A stretch of DNA of 64,000 nucleotides from Sphingomonas faeni (GTDB lineage Bacteria; Pseudomonadota; Alphaproteobacteria; Sphingomonadales; Sphingomonadaceae), in contig NZ_JALPNF010000005.1 in assembly GCF_023195535.1 (NCBI RefSeq), forward strand, positions 124,001-188,000, given 5' to 3'. The translations under genes were made by a program, and so were the position numbers. Below are positions 63,199 to 64,000 of this stretch, one piece after another. The notes below the pieces were generated by a model. It had not been told where the DNA came from. It ran no database searches and was given only the letters and a program-made list of their open reading frames with translations. Within the stretch, counting starts at the first letter, position 1. The number at the start of each line of letters is the position of its first letter.

Positions 63199-64000
63199 TT
63201 ACTTGCCGAACGAACCGCGGCGATACAGCAGCGTGATCGCGACGCGACGGTTGCGCGGATCGTGCGGGTCCTTGACGATCAGCGGCTCGCGGTCGGCCAC
63301 CCCTTCGATCCGTTCGAACCGCGCTTCCGGCGTGCCGCCCGACAATAGTCGGCGACGCGTCGCCTCGGCACGGCCCGATGCCAGCATCCAGTTGTTCATC
63401 GCCCGCGGATCGCCATACGGCACGCTGTCGGTATGCCCACGGATCATGATCGGGTTCTGCATGCCCGAAATCGAGCCCGCGATCATGCCGATCAGCTCGC
63501 TGGCCTGCGGATCGAGCGCGGTCGTTCCCAGCGCGAACATCGAATAATCGGCGTCGTCGACCAGGTCGATCCGCATGCCGTCCTGGGTCCGCACGAACCG
63601 CACATGACTGGCCAGCCGCGAGAGCTTGGCCGATCCCTGGATCTGGCTCAGCACGCGCTTGCGCATCGCCTCGAAATTCTTGCGATCCTCGCTGGCGAGC
63701 GCCTGGCGGTTCTTGATCGATCCCTGCTCGCCGGTCCCGATCGACGGACCGCCCTTGCCCGCATCGGGAATCGCGATCTGCGCCATGCTCGTCTGGCCCG
63801 CCTTCGGACCGATCTTGTTCTTGTCGAGGATCGATTCGCCCCCGAACAGCGCGCCGCCGCCGATCCCCAGCGAGCGCGTGTCGATCAACGTGGGGGCGAA
63901 ATAATCGGCGATGCCCTTGCGTTGCTTTTCGGTGGTCGCACCGAGGATCCACAACAACAGGAAGAACGCCATCATCGCGGTCACGAAATCGGCATAGGCG
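63199..64000 (-). CDS. motB: Flagellar motor stator protein MotB, 5' end outside window
   Basis: About 267 visible C-terminal residues of the stator that anchors to peptidoglycan and conducts ions with MotA. The visible part begins AYADFVTAMMAFFLLLWILG, the single membrane helix with the proton-binding Asp (E. coli D32 equivalent), then a plug/linker, and the OmpA-like domain (NPIMIRGHTDSVPYGDPRAM, LASGRAEATRRRL, DPRNRRVAITLLY). Only the first 20-30 residues lie beyond base 64000. The sequence suggests a proton-type motor. Confidence 0.94.
   Translation of the reverse strand, partial: AYADFVTAMMAFFLLLWILGATTEKQRKGIADYFAPTLIDTRSLGIGGGALFGGESILDKNKIGPKAGQTSMAQIAIPDAGKGGPSIGTGEQGSIKNRQALASEDRKNFEAMRKRVLSQIQGSAKLSRLASHVRFVRTQDGMRIDLVDDADYSMFALGTTALDPQASELIGMIAGSISGMQNPIMIRGHTDSVPYGDPRAMNNWMLASGRAEATRRRLLSGGTPEARFERIEGVADREPLIVKDPHDPRNRRVAITLLYRRGSFGK

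Overview
The window looks like chromosomal DNA of an alphaproteobacterium, most likely Sphingomonas or a close relative. It is GC-rich with long antisense shadow frames. It carries a SciP-type (DUF1153) CtrA inhibitor, a MucR/Ros regulator, EcfG-type (GGAAC-N16/17-CGTT) stress promoters, an XrtA/PEP-CTERM-type prs exopolysaccharide regulation locus, an Mla-type lipid ABC system, and the palindromic 'tcatcccagcgaaagctgggat' and 'ctcccc..ggggagg' intergenic repeats. I saw no rRNA, tRNA, CRISPR array, phage or insertion sequence. The first gene (trehalase) and last gene (motB) run off the ends.

Layout. 1-6.7 kb: trehalase tail, a CitE-like lyase, a four-gene Mla operon on the minus strand (mlaE, mlaF, mlaD, auxiliary lipoprotein) and a divergent HAD phosphatase. 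6.7-8.46 kb: an A/T-richer island of four unrecognised small membrane or lipoprotein genes, each preceded by the same 24-nt motif. 8.6-15.4 kb: DUF445 protein, an RND efflux pump with its adaptor, and a SIMPL protein. 15.6-18.2 kb: glsB, sciP, mnmA and a UVR-motif protein. 18.4-24.4 kb: phzF-like, CDF exporter and pdxH on the minus strand, then ku and ligD (bacterial NHEJ). 24.8-28.4 kb: a fused circularly permuted ATP-grasp/alpha-E protein with a transglutaminase. 28.5-32.9 kb: a tight plus-strand run of dnaJ-like, yihY, fabI, DUF4160, DUF2442 and aroC.

32.9-38.9 kb: a low-complexity secreted Gly/Thr/Met protein, then a minus-strand biosynthetic run serC-serA-hisZ-purA behind a serC-type leader RNA. 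38.9-47.5 kb: extensin-like lipoprotein, LOG-family protein, membrane cytochrome c, pheA, a PepSY/OmpR-type regulator/histidine kinase operon, the ABC-F ATPase uup and a small stress-type secreted protein. 47.5-56.5 kb: DUF815 ATPase, then prsT-, prsR- and prsK-like genes with an undecaprenyl-phosphate sugar transferase, divergent from a GDP-mannose pyrophosphorylase; together these are the control and first-sugar step of an exopolysaccharide pathway. 56.5-64 kb: a tiny NepR-like anti-sigma gene, a DUF885 hydrolase with a sialidase-fold protein, a GH3 beta-glucosidase, mucR and motB.

The cross-cutting themes are general stress and interspersed palindromes. Five EcfG-like promoters of varying quality precede glsB, a NepR paralogue and three small proteins of unknown or secreted type. 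The palindromes have entered coding or translation-start regions at least three times: inside ligD, at the transglutaminase Shine-Dalgarno, and at the start of the extensin-like gene. Promoter, start-site and repeat-family calls were made by eye and have not been computed.
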